From positions 1 to 25,475 of the IMG/VR virus record IMGVR_UViG_3300030047_000115: a stretch of DNA of 25,475 nt; one strand, written 5' to 3'. Positions 1-8,806 of this stretch are shown here, in pieces; within the stretch, counting starts at the first letter, position 1, and the number at the start of each line of letters is the position of its first letter. The translations under genes and the position numbers were made by a program. The notes beneath the pieces are model-generated. The model did not search any database and was not told the DNA's origin. It saw only the letters and a program-made list of their open reading frames with translations. Origin of the DNA: a virus.

Positions 1-13
1 TATTAATTATTTA

Positions 14-160
14 TTATTTAGTTTCTTGTTCTGCTATTGCTATTCTTTTAATAGCCATTTGCAATATTGATATAGTTTCTATTCTTGATAGATTGTCGTC
101 TTCTTTTTCGACTGAAATTATTTCAAAGTCTTTTGTATATGATATTTTTATAGTTTCCAT
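14..160 (-). CDS. Small hypothetical protein, 48 aa
   Basis: An ATG at 160-158 opens a 48-codon frame ending in TAA at 14-16. Its ATG shares one base with the TAA of the upstream gene (TAATG), which suggests translational coupling. The product starts METIKISYTKDFEII and is a charged, soluble peptide with a probable helical C-terminal half (residues 24-46). I recognise no domain. It is the last complete gene of the left-end small-gene operon in this window. Confidence 0.55.
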   Translation of the reverse strand: METIKISYTKDFEIISVEKEDDNLSRIETISILQMAIKRIAIAEQETK

Positions 161-567
161 TATTGTTTTATTATTTTATTTATAAATTCATTAAATCTTT
201 CAAAACATTCGTTTTCGCAGAAAATTCCATCTTTTAACCTAAATAGATTATATTCTTTTAAAAATTCTTCTTTATCTATAAATCTATTTTTTATTGACAT
301 TTGTTTGTGAGTTTCAACGTCTATTTTATATTCTTTATGATTTAATGCTTTTTCTATTAAAATTTCAATTACGTCTTCTACTTTATCCTGTTTTGAATAT
401 GGAAAGCTAACCATCCAAAAATTAAATTTACTATTTATCATTTTTATTCTTGCGTCCATATCATCCGACAAAAATCCGTCTAAATTTAATTCTTTATTCT
501 CAAAACAATATCCTCCAGATCCGTACCAATAATTTATTTTATAGTTTTTTATATTTAATATTTTCAT
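160..567 (-). CDS. Hypothetical phage protein, 135 aa
   Basis: Open frame from ATG at 567 to TAA at 160, directly abutting the gene upstream (stop at 568) and overlapping the next start by one base. The tight packing supports a real operon gene. The protein is mixed charge and soluble-looking, with an aromatic N-terminus (around YKINYWYGSGGYCF) and a Lys/Glu-rich C-terminal half. No signal peptide, membrane segment or known motif is visible. Function unknown; by position a member of the small-gene set under the 1552-1580 promoter. Confidence 0.75.
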   Translation of the reverse strand: MKILNIKNYKINYWYGSGGYCFENKELNLDGFLSDDMDARIKMINSKFNFWMVSFPYSKQDKVEDVIEILIEKALNHKEYKIDVETHKQMSIKNRFIDKEEFLKEYNLFRLKDGIFCENECFERFNEFINKIIKQ

Positions 568-825
568 TTAGTTTAACCTTTCTCCTATCGCCATATTATC
601 GGTAGAACTTATTGAACTTCTTAATTTTACTATGTTTACGTGATCGAACATAGACATAATATACATAAAATTATCTCTAATATTTTGTATATTTTTTATT
701 CTATTTATTTTATCAGTTGCATATCCGAAAGTATCGTCATAATCATTCCAGATATTTATTACTTCATTTTTTACTTCGTCAAATACTTCTTGACTTGGCG
801 CTGTGTAATATAATTCTTGTGACAT
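568..825 (-). CDS. Hypothetical phage protein, 85 aa
   Basis: Frame from ATG at 825 to TAG at 568. It abuts the 135-aa gene with no spacer and lies 11 nt after the stop of the 57-aa gene. The product is soluble and largely helical in appearance, with Asp/Asn-rich stretches and no Cys. I recognise no family. Its role is probably linked to its operon neighbours. Confidence 0.7.
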   Translation of the reverse strand: MSQELYYTAPSQEVFDEVKNEVINIWNDYDDTFGYATDKINRIKNIQNIRDNFMYIMSMFDHVNIVKLRSSISSTDNMAIGERLN

Positions 826-836
826 AAGTTTTTTTA

Positions 837-1010
837 TTAATTGTTTAAATTTCTTATTATTGCATTTCTTGAACTATTAGCTATAGCGAAGCCATAAGAT
901 CCAATAGCCTGTGTCATTATGTCTTCAATTTTTAATCCTTTTCTTATTTGACCAACCATAAACGAACAACATCTTTTTATTTCTTCTGTGTAAAAATTTA
1001 TTTTGCTCAT
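837..1010 (-). CDS. Small hypothetical protein, 57 aa
   Basis: ATG at 1010-1008, TAA at 837-839. The product begins MSKINFYTEEIKRCCSFMVG and continues with a helical segment of Ile, Ala and Gly (about residues 29-47). The start sits in the sequence AAACGTATG, a context shared with four other small genes here. It fits the space between two neighbours with short spacers and same-strand orientation. No function recognised. Confidence 0.6.
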   Translation of the reverse strand: MSKINFYTEEIKRCCSFMVGQIRKGLKIEDIMTQAIGSYGFAIANSSRNAIIRNLNN

Positions 1011-1024
1011 ACGTTTTTATATTA

Positions 1025-1180
1025 TTATTTAACTCTTGACCCGATATAGATAGCCATTTGTTCTTGAAATGGCATATCATCAATCATTTTTTTAGCCTTT
1101 ATTGGATCTTGATTCCATTGTTTATAATAATCTTGATAAACTTTTTTACATTTTTGTAGTAATTCTTGTTTTTTATTCAT
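1025..1180 (-). CDS. Small hypothetical protein, 51 aa
   Basis: ATG at 1180-1178, TAA at 1025-1027. The product begins MNKKQELLQKCKKVYQDYYK and is Lys/Gln-rich and probably helical throughout, with a motif-like DPIKAKKMIDDMPFQEQ in the middle. The start context is AAACGTATG, as in the downstream 57-aa gene. Same strand and short spacers to both neighbours support it. No known domain. Confidence 0.6.
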   Translation of the reverse strand: MNKKQELLQKCKKVYQDYYKQWNQDPIKAKKMIDDMPFQEQMAIYIGSRVK

Positions 1181-1194
1181 ACGTTTATTTATTA

Positions 1195-1494
1195 TTATTT
1201 AGCTAATTTAATGTCAAAACTTCCACAACAGTTATAAACTTCAATCCCGTTTTCTATTTCTCTGAAACTATCTCTACTATATCCAACTAACCAAACCCCC
1301 TCATAACCTAAAGTATTTTCTGATCTATAGTAAGCTTGTTCTCCGTTGCCTTTTTTTAACTCTCTAAATCCCGCATTTTCTATTTGATCAACCATATCTT
1401 GCATACCGTCGAAAACTGATTTAACTTTTATAAGTAAATTGCCTTCGTTCTCTTTAAGGAACTTTTTGAAAGTAGCCAATGTTATTTTTTTCAT
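1195..1494 (-). CDS. Hypothetical protein with C-terminal VYNCCGSF motif, 99 aa
   Basis: First gene after the left-end promoter. The ATG at 1494 lies about 50 nt downstream of the predicted transcription start and in the context AAGCGTATG. The sequence (MKKITLATFKKFLKEN..., SVFDGMQDMV, GVWLVGYSRDSF, IEVYNCCGSFDI) resembles a small uncharacterised family I recall from phages and plasmids, with conserved FDGM, SRD and YNCCGSF segments. The family assignment is from memory and its function is not known to me. The paired Cys near the C-terminus could bind metal, but nothing here proves it. Confidence 0.75.
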   Translation of the reverse strand: MKKITLATFKKFLKENEGNLLIKVKSVFDGMQDMVDQIENAGFRELKKGNGEQAYYRSENTLGYEGVWLVGYSRDSFREIENGIEVYNCCGSFDIKLAK

Positions 1495-1551
1495 ACGCTT
1501 ATAAGTTATTTATTAGTTTTGTGACAACTTCTAACTCATCATCACAATATT

Positions 1552-1580
1552 ATTATATACCTACTTTGACACTGTGTCAA
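1552..1580 (-). promoter_or_regulatory. Consensus sigma-70 promoter with overlapping palindromic operator
   Basis: On the minus strand TTGACA (1580-1575), a 17-nt spacer, then TATAAT (1557-1552): a perfect match to both hexamers. The -35 box is embedded in the palindrome TTGACACTGTGTCAA (1566-1580; 7-bp arms around one central base), well placed for a dimeric repressor or activator. Predicted transcription starts near 1545 and reads into the gene starting at 1494. The regulator is not identifiable in the window. Confidence 0.8.
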
Positions 1581-1630
1581 TAGTAAATATAATGCAATAT
1601 AGTATTGAATTATATAATATTAATAAAAAG

Positions 1631-1639
1631 TTATGCACA
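1631..1639 (+). promoter_or_regulatory. DnaA-box-like 9-mer
   Basis: TTATGCACA matches the DnaA box consensus TTATNCACA exactly. It lies in the AT-rich intergenic region between the late-operon terminator and the left-end promoter. A single box does not make an origin, and the match may be chance in AT-rich DNA. Confidence 0.25.
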
Positions 1640-1672
1640 GCCTTTTTCTGTTATCGACGAAATTGGTTTAAA

Positions 1673-1698
1673 TAAAAAACACCCGATTAAGGGCGTTT
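1673..1698 (-). terminator. Intrinsic terminator of the late operon
   Basis: On the minus strand AAACGCCC (1698-1691), a 6-nt loop, GGGTGTTT (1684-1677) with one G-U pair, followed by a run of T. It starts 5 nt past the stop of the 64-aa gene (TAA at 1703-1705), the last gene of the structural operon. Confidence 0.85.
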
Positions 1699-1702
1699 CT
1701 TA

Positions 1703-1897
1703 TTAAGCGTTATATTCTTCTTCTGTGATTTCTTCTCCGCTTCTTATAGCTTCGTTTAAATAATTATTAGTTCCTACGGTTTCAATTTCTTTACCATTTG
1801 ACTTAATAAAATATTTTTTTTGAAAAGGATCTGATTTGAATTTATCATCATCATATTTAAAAAATATAATTCTTTTTGCAAACTCTGTTGTATCCAT
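1703..1897 (-). CDS. Small hypothetical protein at the end of the late operon, 64 aa
   Basis: ATG at 1897, TAA at 1703, four bases after the stop of the 873-aa gene and just before the operon terminator. The protein is charged, with acidic residues concentrated in the C-terminal EEITEEEYNA. No domain recognised. Because it directly follows a gene with a probable RelA/SpoT-like effector domain, a chaperone or protective partner is conceivable, but this is only context. Confidence 0.65.
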   Translation of the reverse strand: MDTTEFAKRIIFFKYDDDKFKSDPFQKKYFIKSNGKEIETVGTNNYLNEAIRSGEEITEEEYNA

Positions 1898-1901
1898 AAT
1901 T

Positions 1902-4523
1902 TTATTTTAAAAATTTAGTATAATAATTTTTAGATGTATTTTCTAGCTCTTGTATTCTACTAGAATTGTTTACGTCGTGTTTATCTAAATTTCTCCATTC
2001 TTCATAATAAACGTGACCTTTCCCACCTTCTCCATAAGTTGCTTTTAATGTTTCCGCTTTATCTTTTCCAAACATATTTACAACATCCTCCCACTTTTCT
2101 TTTGCGTAAATCATATCTGGGGTATTTATTTGCATTTCTGCTTTTGTACCGTCTTTAAAAGAAACTTTAATATTTACGCCATTATAACCTAAAGGATCAA
2201 TAGCGTGTTCTGCTTTTTTAACTGTAGCATTTATTCCATCTTTTGCAAACTCATCTGTTAAAACTTTTATTGCATTGTCAAAGTCAGCTTTTTTTTCTAC
2301 AGCAACAGTATTTCTTGCTATATCTCCAATTTTATAAACATCTCCGTTGTAGTCTTCCATAATTTTTTGGATGGCTCTTTTTGGACCTTTTAATGGAGCT
2401 ATAACTGGAGTTCCGTTTACAGCTTGAGCAATTATTCCAGCCTTATTGTCTATTATTTGTTTATTTGAATATGATTTTTGATAAAGATCAATTAATTGGT
2501 TTTCGTCCAAGTCACCTTTAAATTTTATAATATCGTCAATATAAGTTTTCAATGTTTGTTCTGGTATTTCAAAGGCTGTTTGAGTATTTTGACTCAACAT
2601 TTTTTTCAATGCTATTTTTTGAGCTTCTTCACCTTTTCCAAAAATTGCTTTTGCTTTTTCAATAAGTCCAGGAGCTTTTGTTATATCTCCACTAGCAACT
2701 TTTGCAATATCTCCGACAGCAGTTGCGCCTTCTACAGCGTTTTGAACTTGTCCACCAAGTGATCTCTGTGGGACAACTTTATAAAGTTTTTCAATTTCAT
2801 TTGCCAAAACAACTTGATTGTAAAGACTATCACCAGTTTTATAACCATTTTTTACGGATATAGCGTCCAATGTGTCCATTAAACTATTTATATCGGATGA
2901 CGCATTTGATAACATTCTGCTAGATATTTCACCAGCTTTCATTGTTTTAAATTCGTCAGTTGAAAACCTTTCTCCAGCTTTTCCAAGTTTTTTATAAAGG
3001 TCTTCTAAAACAGAATTTGATTCAGCAAATTGCTTTGCAAATTTTTGATATTCTGGATTATTAATGTCGCCAGATAAACTTGTTCTAAACGATTCTAAAA
3101 CATTTATACCTTGATCTCTCATCGCTTTGTCTAAAACTTTTGAATTTGCTTTATTTTCTAAGGCATAAATTCTTGATCTAAGCGATCTAATTGCTTTTGG
3201 TGTTAATTTACCACTCGCAGTTTTTGCATAAGCTTCTTTTATGATGTTTTGTACACCTTTATCAACTATTGTTGAGTTTCCAAAAGATAACTCTCCATTT
3301 GGTCTTATTCTAACGTTTGCTTTTTTCAAGTTATCTATAAAAGAGTTTCTTGATTTAGATATATCGTTGAAATTTTGAGCCATAGATTCAAGGGCGTCAT
3401 TCATTCCCTTTGTTGCAACTTTCTTTGAGTTTTCAATAACCTTAACACGATCAACAATACTTTTTCCGACAATATCTCTCGTATTACCTCTAAAAGATTT
3501 ATCAGTTTGCAATTTTTCAGCAATATTTATCATTTCTTGTGCTTTTGCTTTATCAGCAGTTTTAAGATCAGAAACAAATTTTACAGTTGGCTCGTCAAAA
3601 CCAGAATCTAATGCTTCTTTTACAATAGGGCTAGATTTTTTTAACACCTTTGTGCTTTCTTTTGACGCTTTTTGCTCTAATTTTTGTATCTGGTTAGTGA
3701 TATTAGAAACTTCTTTCGGATCGCTAGCATTTTCAATTAATCTTTGATTTAATGATTTTATTTTTGAATCTGTAGTATTTACTGCGTTTTGTGGAGTAAA
3801 TACGTTATCAATCTTACTTAAATCAGTATTTAAAAGCTTTTCTTCAATTGACATATTTTTAGTTATTGGAAGTTTTGCTTTTGGAGCTTCTGGAATTATT
3901 GGAGCTTTCACGTCTGGAACAGCGTTCACAACATCATCAATTTTTGATGTAGCAGTTGTAGCTCCTTTTGGTCCTAGCGCTCTCGGTATAGCTAAAGCTT
4001 GCATAGTATTCATAACTCTTTTAACGTCATATTCTCCCTGTGAAGAAGGCTCTAAAAATGAAGCAATTGCCTCGGAAGGTTTATTTTCAACCTTTTTTCC
4101 AGTAGCCGTTTCATAAATATTTGCAGGTAAATCAGCAATAGGATTTATTACTGGAGCAACAATGTTTTCTGCTAAAGATTTTAAAGTTCCAGTTACAGTT
4201 TCTTTTGGTGTATTTTCATACCCAACTGGCGCGTTATAATCTATTTTAGCTTTTTGTAATTCTTTTTGCTCTTTTGCTGTCGGTTGTCTTGATTGTCCAG
4301 GTATTGGAGCAGAAATTGTTTCTTTTTGTAACAATGATTTTCTAGGACCTAACGAAAGAGGACCAGCAGTAGTTTCTGCTGGTTTCTCTATATTAGTTTC
4401 TGTAATTTGATCTTTATAAACTGGATATTTAGCTATAAATTTATCAACAAGCGCATTATTATCTAAGCTAGAATATGCAGGATATTTTGCTTTTATTTTA
4501 ATTGCGAATTCATCTCTTGTCAT
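1902..4523 (-). CDS. Large internal virion (ejection) protein with C-terminal RelA/SpoT-like domain, 873 aa
   Basis: Last large gene of the structural operon, following the 961-aa gene by 16 nt. Residues 1-40 hold two copies of a KAKYPxY-type motif (KAKYPAY, then IAKYPVY) that I associate with large virion proteins of environmental phages. A long Lys/Asn/Ser-rich helical and low-complexity body follows (about 70-700). Residues 713-850 look like a separate enzymatic domain: GPKRAIQKI, then IGDIARNTVAV (D734, R737), LGYNGVNI (near 779-782), AEMQINT (E796, Q798) and HVYYEEWR (near 837-844). This order mirrors RelA/SpoT (p)ppGpp synthetases: basic nucleotide-binding helix, D-I-A-x-R strand, GY turn, then the catalytic ExQ strand. 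The inference is that the protein is packaged and injected with the DNA and carries a nucleotidyltransferase payload. Virion role is inferred from size and position. The domain call is by eye. Confidence 0.7.
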   Translation of the reverse strand: MTRDEFAIKIKAKYPAYSSLDNNALVDKFIAKYPVYKDQITETNIEKPAETTAGPLSLGPRKSLLQKETISAPIPGQSRQPTAKEQKELQKAKIDYNAPVGYENTPKETVTGTLKSLAENIVAPVINPIADLPANIYETATGKKVENKPSEAIASFLEPSSQGEYDVKRVMNTMQALAIPRALGPKGATTATSKIDDVVNAVPDVKAPIIPEAPKAKLPITKNMSIEEKLLNTDLSKIDNVFTPQNAVNTTDSKIKSLNQRLIENASDPKEVSNITNQIQKLEQKASKESTKVLKKSSPIVKEALDSGFDEPTVKFVSDLKTADKAKAQEMINIAEKLQTDKSFRGNTRDIVGKSIVDRVKVIENSKKVATKGMNDALESMAQNFNDISKSRNSFIDNLKKANVRIRPNGELSFGNSTIVDKGVQNIIKEAYAKTASGKLTPKAIRSLRSRIYALENKANSKVLDKAMRDQGINVLESFRTSLSGDINNPEYQKFAKQFAESNSVLEDLYKKLGKAGERFSTDEFKTMKAGEISSRMLSNASSDINSLMDTLDAISVKNGYKTGDSLYNQVVLANEIEKLYKVVPQRSLGGQVQNAVEGATAVGDIAKVASGDITKAPGLIEKAKAIFGKGEEAQKIALKKMLSQNTQTAFEIPEQTLKTYIDDIIKFKGDLDENQLIDLYQKSYSNKQIIDNKAGIIAQAVNGTPVIAPLKGPKRAIQKIMEDYNGDVYKIGDIARNTVAVEKKADFDNAIKVLTDEFAKDGINATVKKAEHAIDPLGYNGVNIKVSFKDGTKAEMQINTPDMIYAKEKWEDVVNMFGKDKAETLKATYGEGGKGHVYYEEWRNLDKHDVNNSSRIQELENTSKNYYTKFLK

Positions 4524-4539
4524 AGTTTTTGTTAATTAT

Positions 4540-7425
4540 TTATAATATTCCAGCAGGATCGTTGACACCTGGATTATTCGTTTGTGAATTAGTATTTTTT
4601 GGAGCTATTATTGAATTTAATATATTTCCTATAACAGAATCTCCTGCGCCAAACTTTGGATTAGAAACTTTGTCTATATTTTTTTGAGTTTCTATTTTCT
4701 TTAAATTTTCTGGTGATTTTTCTGCTAATTTCAATTGTTGTTGAATCAACATATCTTGAGATCTTTGTTCTAAACTTTCTAGATCTGGCAAGAAAGCGGA
4801 AACATCCCATCCAGCTTTTGCAGAAACAGATAACTTATTTTTTAATGAATTTGTAAGCATTTTTGCGGTCATAGCAAGAATAAAATTCTTTGCACTATCT
4901 GGAGTTGAAAGATTTGGAACAGTTTTCTTATAATTTTCTATATCAGCGTCAGTTAATACTCCAACCTCTCCATAAGTACCTCTAGCAAGTCCTGGAATAA
5001 GCCCAGTTATCATTGCTTTTACTTCTGCGCCAGTCTTTGAATATGGATTTTTATTTATTAATCCAGATATTGGACCAGTTTTTACGTCTTCAATACGTTT
5101 TGATAAGTCTTCAAATTGACCAAAAGTTTGAATAGTTTTTTCAATACCTGTTTGAGTAGTCATACCACCAACGGATAAAGATTTTTTACCAGCAGAGTTT
5201 TTAATAGCTAATTTAGCAGGATCAGTTTCAGTTTCTTGAGAAGTTTTTTCTTTATTTAATCTAACAACTTCTGTATTTATAACATTTTGCAAAATATCTG
5301 GCATTGTTTTTAATGTATCAATACTTCTAGTTCCATCAACAATTTCTCTTGCTATTTGTTGTATTTCTGGAGTTGCTTTGCTTCCAGTTGTTGTTGGAAT
5401 TGTTGGAGTACCAAGTAAAGATCCATTTCCGCCTTCTTTTTGATACATTGAGGCAACTACTGCTCTTTTTCCTGTAGTGTCTAATTTATCCCAAGTGGCT
5501 TTGTCCATTGCTGTATGTGTCCATCTTTGATTTCCAGATCCAGTATAGAATCCCATAGTATCGATAGCTTTTACGGTTGTATCAATTGGATCTCCAAGTA
5601 ATTTTGCTGTGTAATAAGTTTTTCCGTTAGAAGTGAAAGGGTCACCTTGAACATAGTCTACACCTTCTACTAACCCGCCGTTTTTAGCAACATCAGTTGT
5701 CATTGCAGTAGGATTATTATTTCTATCAGTTCTCATTCCAACTTTTGATGTGTCAAATTTTAGATCTCCATAATTTACTCCAGTCCCAGCACCATTTCCA
5801 TAAGTTCCAGTTTTTTTGTTGAATACTACACTAGCACCAGTTAAAGGATCGTAAGTTACTTCATAGTTTCCTTCTTGTGATTTCAAATAATCAGCTTGAT
5901 CTATAAACACTTTATCCCCAACTTTTGTTACTTTTATCCCTTTGTTTATAGCTTCGTCTATATCAGTTTGAGTCCATCCATTTACTTGTGAATATCCTTT
6001 ATCTATTGTTAATTTAGATATTAAAGACGCTTCGGCAGTGCTAGCAGTAGTTGTCGCACTTTCCTTCATATAAGTAGGTAAAAATCTTTGTAATACTTCA
6101 TTTTGTAAATCTGCTTCATAACCAGTAAACATATTTTCAGCTTTTGTTTGCATATATGTTAATTTTGCTTGCGCATTTGTTTTTGTTGCAAGACTATTTG
6201 TTATGTAAGTATTCACTTGATCAATTCCGTCGTTATAATCAGTTGTTAATTTATCAATTTTATTTGTATAACGTTGAGTTATCATATTTGCACGTCCTTG
6301 TCTTTTTGTAGAATCTAAGAAAGGATTTTCTCCAGCTTCAACTAATTCATTATTCATTTTTTCAGTTTGAGCAGATATTTCAGCTTTCTTTTTTGCAAGA
6401 TCTAACTCTTTATATTTTGCGTCATAAAGAGTTTGTACGTTTTCATCTGGAGCGAAGAAAGCTTGTTGCTCTAATTTTGAAAGTCCTAAACTATTAAAAA
6501 AAGCTTGTTTAACTGTTTCTGGGATCTTTGTTTGAGCATTCATTAAAGTAATGCTGTCATTTAAAGATAGACCACCAGTAGCCATTGATTTTGCAAGTGA
6601 ATCAATTTCATCACCAGATAAACTATTAAATCCAGCAGATTCAGCCTTTGTTATAATTGCACTATCAACAACAGTTTTAGTAAATGTTGGTTTTTCAGAT
6701 CCATAGACTCCTTTATTTATTTCTTCTTGAGTTGGCTCTACCCCATTTTTAGCTAAATAATCTTTTGAAAAAGCTAATTCTTTTGTTGCGTCTTTATACA
6801 ATTCAGATAATCCAGTTGCTATTGGATTGCCATTTGCGTCAACTTTTAATGTTGATCCTCCATTATTTACGACTGGAACTATTGGAGTTATTTCTTTTGG
6901 TTTATTTTCAGAAATAGCAGTTGCAGTTGCTTCGGATTGTTTTTTTTGTAGATCCGCAGTCGCTTGATCGGCAGAATTCATAACTTCCGTACTTAAAGCA
7001 AAACCTCTATTTAAGAAGTCTTGATATGCAGAAGAATTTTTATCAACAGTTGCAAAGTTTCCGTCTGGTCCTTTCATTGTAACCATATTTTGCACTGGTG
7101 TTGTTGGATTTTCAACTTTTGGTTGATCAACAGTTGGAGCGTTATTAAAAGTTGAATCCTGTGGACCTGGTATAAAAGGAGCAACATCATTTGCACCTCC
7201 AACACCAAAATTTGACTCTTGAGGACCTTCAATCATAGGAGCAATATCATTTGCTATCTCTGGAGCTTTTATTGCCTCTGGATTCCATCCTAAGCCTTTG
7301 GCATAGTCAACATTTTTCTTATCAGCTTCGGTATTTCCACCAGAAGTTATTTTAGCGTTTGCGTCATTCAATTGTTTTACTTCAACGTCAGAAAGTTCTC
7401 TACCGTTTGAAAGTTTTACAGGCAT
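4540..7425 (-). CDS. Large internal virion / ejection-type protein, 961 aa
   Basis: Second largest gene of the set, placed between the adaptor-like gene and the 873-aa gene, where P22-like and T7-like phages carry their ejection or internal core proteins. The N-terminal 160 residues are low complexity and include a short repeat, NDIAPMIEGPQESNF then NDVAPFIPGPQDSTF. The centre is helical with Lys/Glu/Gln-rich stretches (about 280-480). Near the C-terminus, the segment around GLARGTYGEVGVLTDADIENY resembles a motif I recall from large structural proteins of uncultured phages. No lysozyme or transglycosylase active site can be seen. Likely role: formation or delivery of the DNA ejection channel. 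A tape-measure role is less likely because no tail-tube genes are present. Confidence 0.65.
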   Translation of the reverse strand: MPVKLSNGRELSDVEVKQLNDANAKITSGGNTEADKKNVDYAKGLGWNPEAIKAPEIANDIAPMIEGPQESNFGVGGANDVAPFIPGPQDSTFNNAPTVDQPKVENPTTPVQNMVTMKGPDGNFATVDKNSSAYQDFLNRGFALSTEVMNSADQATADLQKKQSEATATAISENKPKEITPIVPVVNNGGSTLKVDANGNPIATGLSELYKDATKELAFSKDYLAKNGVEPTQEEINKGVYGSEKPTFTKTVVDSAIITKAESAGFNSLSGDEIDSLAKSMATGGLSLNDSITLMNAQTKIPETVKQAFFNSLGLSKLEQQAFFAPDENVQTLYDAKYKELDLAKKKAEISAQTEKMNNELVEAGENPFLDSTKRQGRANMITQRYTNKIDKLTTDYNDGIDQVNTYITNSLATKTNAQAKLTYMQTKAENMFTGYEADLQNEVLQRFLPTYMKESATTTASTAEASLISKLTIDKGYSQVNGWTQTDIDEAINKGIKVTKVGDKVFIDQADYLKSQEGNYEVTYDPLTGASVVFNKKTGTYGNGAGTGVNYGDLKFDTSKVGMRTDRNNNPTAMTTDVAKNGGLVEGVDYVQGDPFTSNGKTYYTAKLLGDPIDTTVKAIDTMGFYTGSGNQRWTHTAMDKATWDKLDTTGKRAVVASMYQKEGGNGSLLGTPTIPTTTGSKATPEIQQIAREIVDGTRSIDTLKTMPDILQNVINTEVVRLNKEKTSQETETDPAKLAIKNSAGKKSLSVGGMTTQTGIEKTIQTFGQFEDLSKRIEDVKTGPISGLINKNPYSKTGAEVKAMITGLIPGLARGTYGEVGVLTDADIENYKKTVPNLSTPDSAKNFILAMTAKMLTNSLKNKLSVSAKAGWDVSAFLPDLESLEQRSQDMLIQQQLKLAEKSPENLKKIETQKNIDKVSNPKFGAGDSVIGNILNSIIAPKNTNSQTNNPGVNDPAGIL

Positions 7426-7430
7426 ATTTT

Positions 7431-8153
7431 TTAAATTAAATTATTAAAGTTTCCTGGATTATTATTTTGGTAATTATTACCTATAAAATCAATATTATTA
7501 AACATAGGTGTAATTTTTCTTTTGTTTGCTTTATTGCCAGCATATTTTTTAATAAGATTTAATGCGTCTTGTTCAGCAGTAGTTTTAAAATATGGGGCGT
7601 CTTTTCTTGTAGCGTCGTCAACAACTAAATTTTCTAACGCTTTCTTTATGATTATTCTGTCAAAACTTTTGTTTGCTCCGTCAAATGCAGTCTTGTCAGT
7701 ATCAACAGTCATTGTTTTTGGCATTATTGATCCCAACGCAGAAATTTGAGAAACACTATCAGTTATTAAAGGGAAAATGAAAATGTTTCTTCCATAATCA
7801 GCAAATATTTTATTACTTGTATTATTTGCATTGTTAGGATCTTGTATGAAAGTTTTGAAATCATCATACTCAAACTTTGAATAAGGAATTCCATTCACAT
7901 ATAAACTTGATATAGAATCATCTTTAAATGCGTATGGTGAGTTTGTAACGTCTGGATATCCATAATATGGTTGACCAGAAATTGAGGATCTTGAAAACGA
8001 TTTTTCTAGTATTGAGAAGTTATATAAATCAGCTAACCAATCTTGACTATCATTTATTTCGTCTTCTATAAGATCATCCGACCAAAAATTACTATTTGCA
8101 GAAGTAACTCTTAACTTTCTTTTTATTTTATCTTTTGCGTCTAAAAGTGTCAT
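7431..8153 (-). CDS. Head-to-tail adaptor-like protein, 240 aa
   Basis: The N-terminus (MTLLDAKDKIKRKLRVTSANSNFWSDD, then DEINDSQDWLADLYNF) is the helical start typical of phage head-tail adaptors that dock under the portal. The middle is beta-rich (FADYGRNIFIFPLIT), followed by a helical segment and an Asn-rich tail (residues 215-240). Length and position beside the ejection proteins fit a P22 gp4-like or related connector. The match is by general pattern, not residue-level identity. Confidence 0.55.
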   Translation of the reverse strand: MTLLDAKDKIKRKLRVTSANSNFWSDDLIEDEINDSQDWLADLYNFSILEKSFSRSSISGQPYYGYPDVTNSPYAFKDDSISSLYVNGIPYSKFEYDDFKTFIQDPNNANNTSNKIFADYGRNIFIFPLITDSVSQISALGSIMPKTMTVDTDKTAFDGANKSFDRIIIKKALENLVVDDATRKDAPYFKTTAEQDALNLIKKYAGNKANKRKITPMFNNIDFIGNNYQNNNPGNFNNLI

Positions 8154-8172
8154 ATTATTTTTATTATATTAA

Positions 8173-8802
8173 TTATGTATGTTTAAATACTTGATATTCA
8201 ACGCCATCTTTTATCATAGATGTTGTATTGAAAACTAACGAAACAGTATGATTATGTGGATCTAAACTTCCATTTGTTGAAGTAGTAACAACCACATTCC
8301 AATTATCGTCAGGAGCAGTACCACTTTTTATAGCTTTTTTACCACCTATAATAACATCTCCACTTGAATAAATATCTTTAAATGCTTTTATTGCTGTTCC
8401 GATATCATATACGCCTCCAGTTTTTGGAACAATTACGAATCCAGATCCAAGTTTATTTGATAAAACCATTGCATTTGCAAGATCTATATTCATACCATCT
8501 GATTTTTCTTCTATATCAGTTGTATATGTTGATGTTGTATCGTCTTTCAATTGTAGTTTTGAATTTACAAGTAAAAGAGTTGATGTCAACATTGATAATA
8601 TTGATGTTGTAAAGGATAAAGTAGAATCTATTAAAGATAATATTTTATTTTTAGCAATACCAGATAATATTTTTCTAAAACTCACGTTTCTTATTTTTAA
8701 ATCTGTTATTTCTCCATCATCAATATCGTCTTCTCTTATTGGTTTTGGAGTTTCAATGTTTTCAATTTCTTCTATCTCGTAAATTTTCTTTTCTTTTGCC
8801 AT
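8173..8802 (-). CDS. Hypothetical virion-associated protein, 209 aa
   Basis: Frame from ATG at 8802 to TAA at 8173, four bases after the stop of the 458-aa gene. The first 35 residues are very acidic (repeated EIEEIENIE), followed by a helical, hydrophobic Ser/Thr/Leu-rich segment (about 42-85) and a beta-rich C-terminal half (GSGFVIVPKTGGVYDIGT, DVIIGGKKAIKSG). The C-terminal region resembles trimeric fibre or appendage-tip segments, so it may be a minor structural protein. No specific family recognised. Confidence 0.6.
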   Translation of the reverse strand: MAKEKKIYEIEEIENIETPKPIREDDIDDGEITDLKIRNVSFRKILSGIAKNKILSLIDSTLSFTTSILSMLTSTLLLVNSKLQLKDDTTSTYTTDIEEKSDGMNIDLANAMVLSNKLGSGFVIVPKTGGVYDIGTAIKAFKDIYSSGDVIIGGKKAIKSGTAPDDNWNVVVTTSTNGSLDPHNHTVSLVFNTTSMIKDGVEYQVFKHT

Positions 8803-8806
8803 ATTT

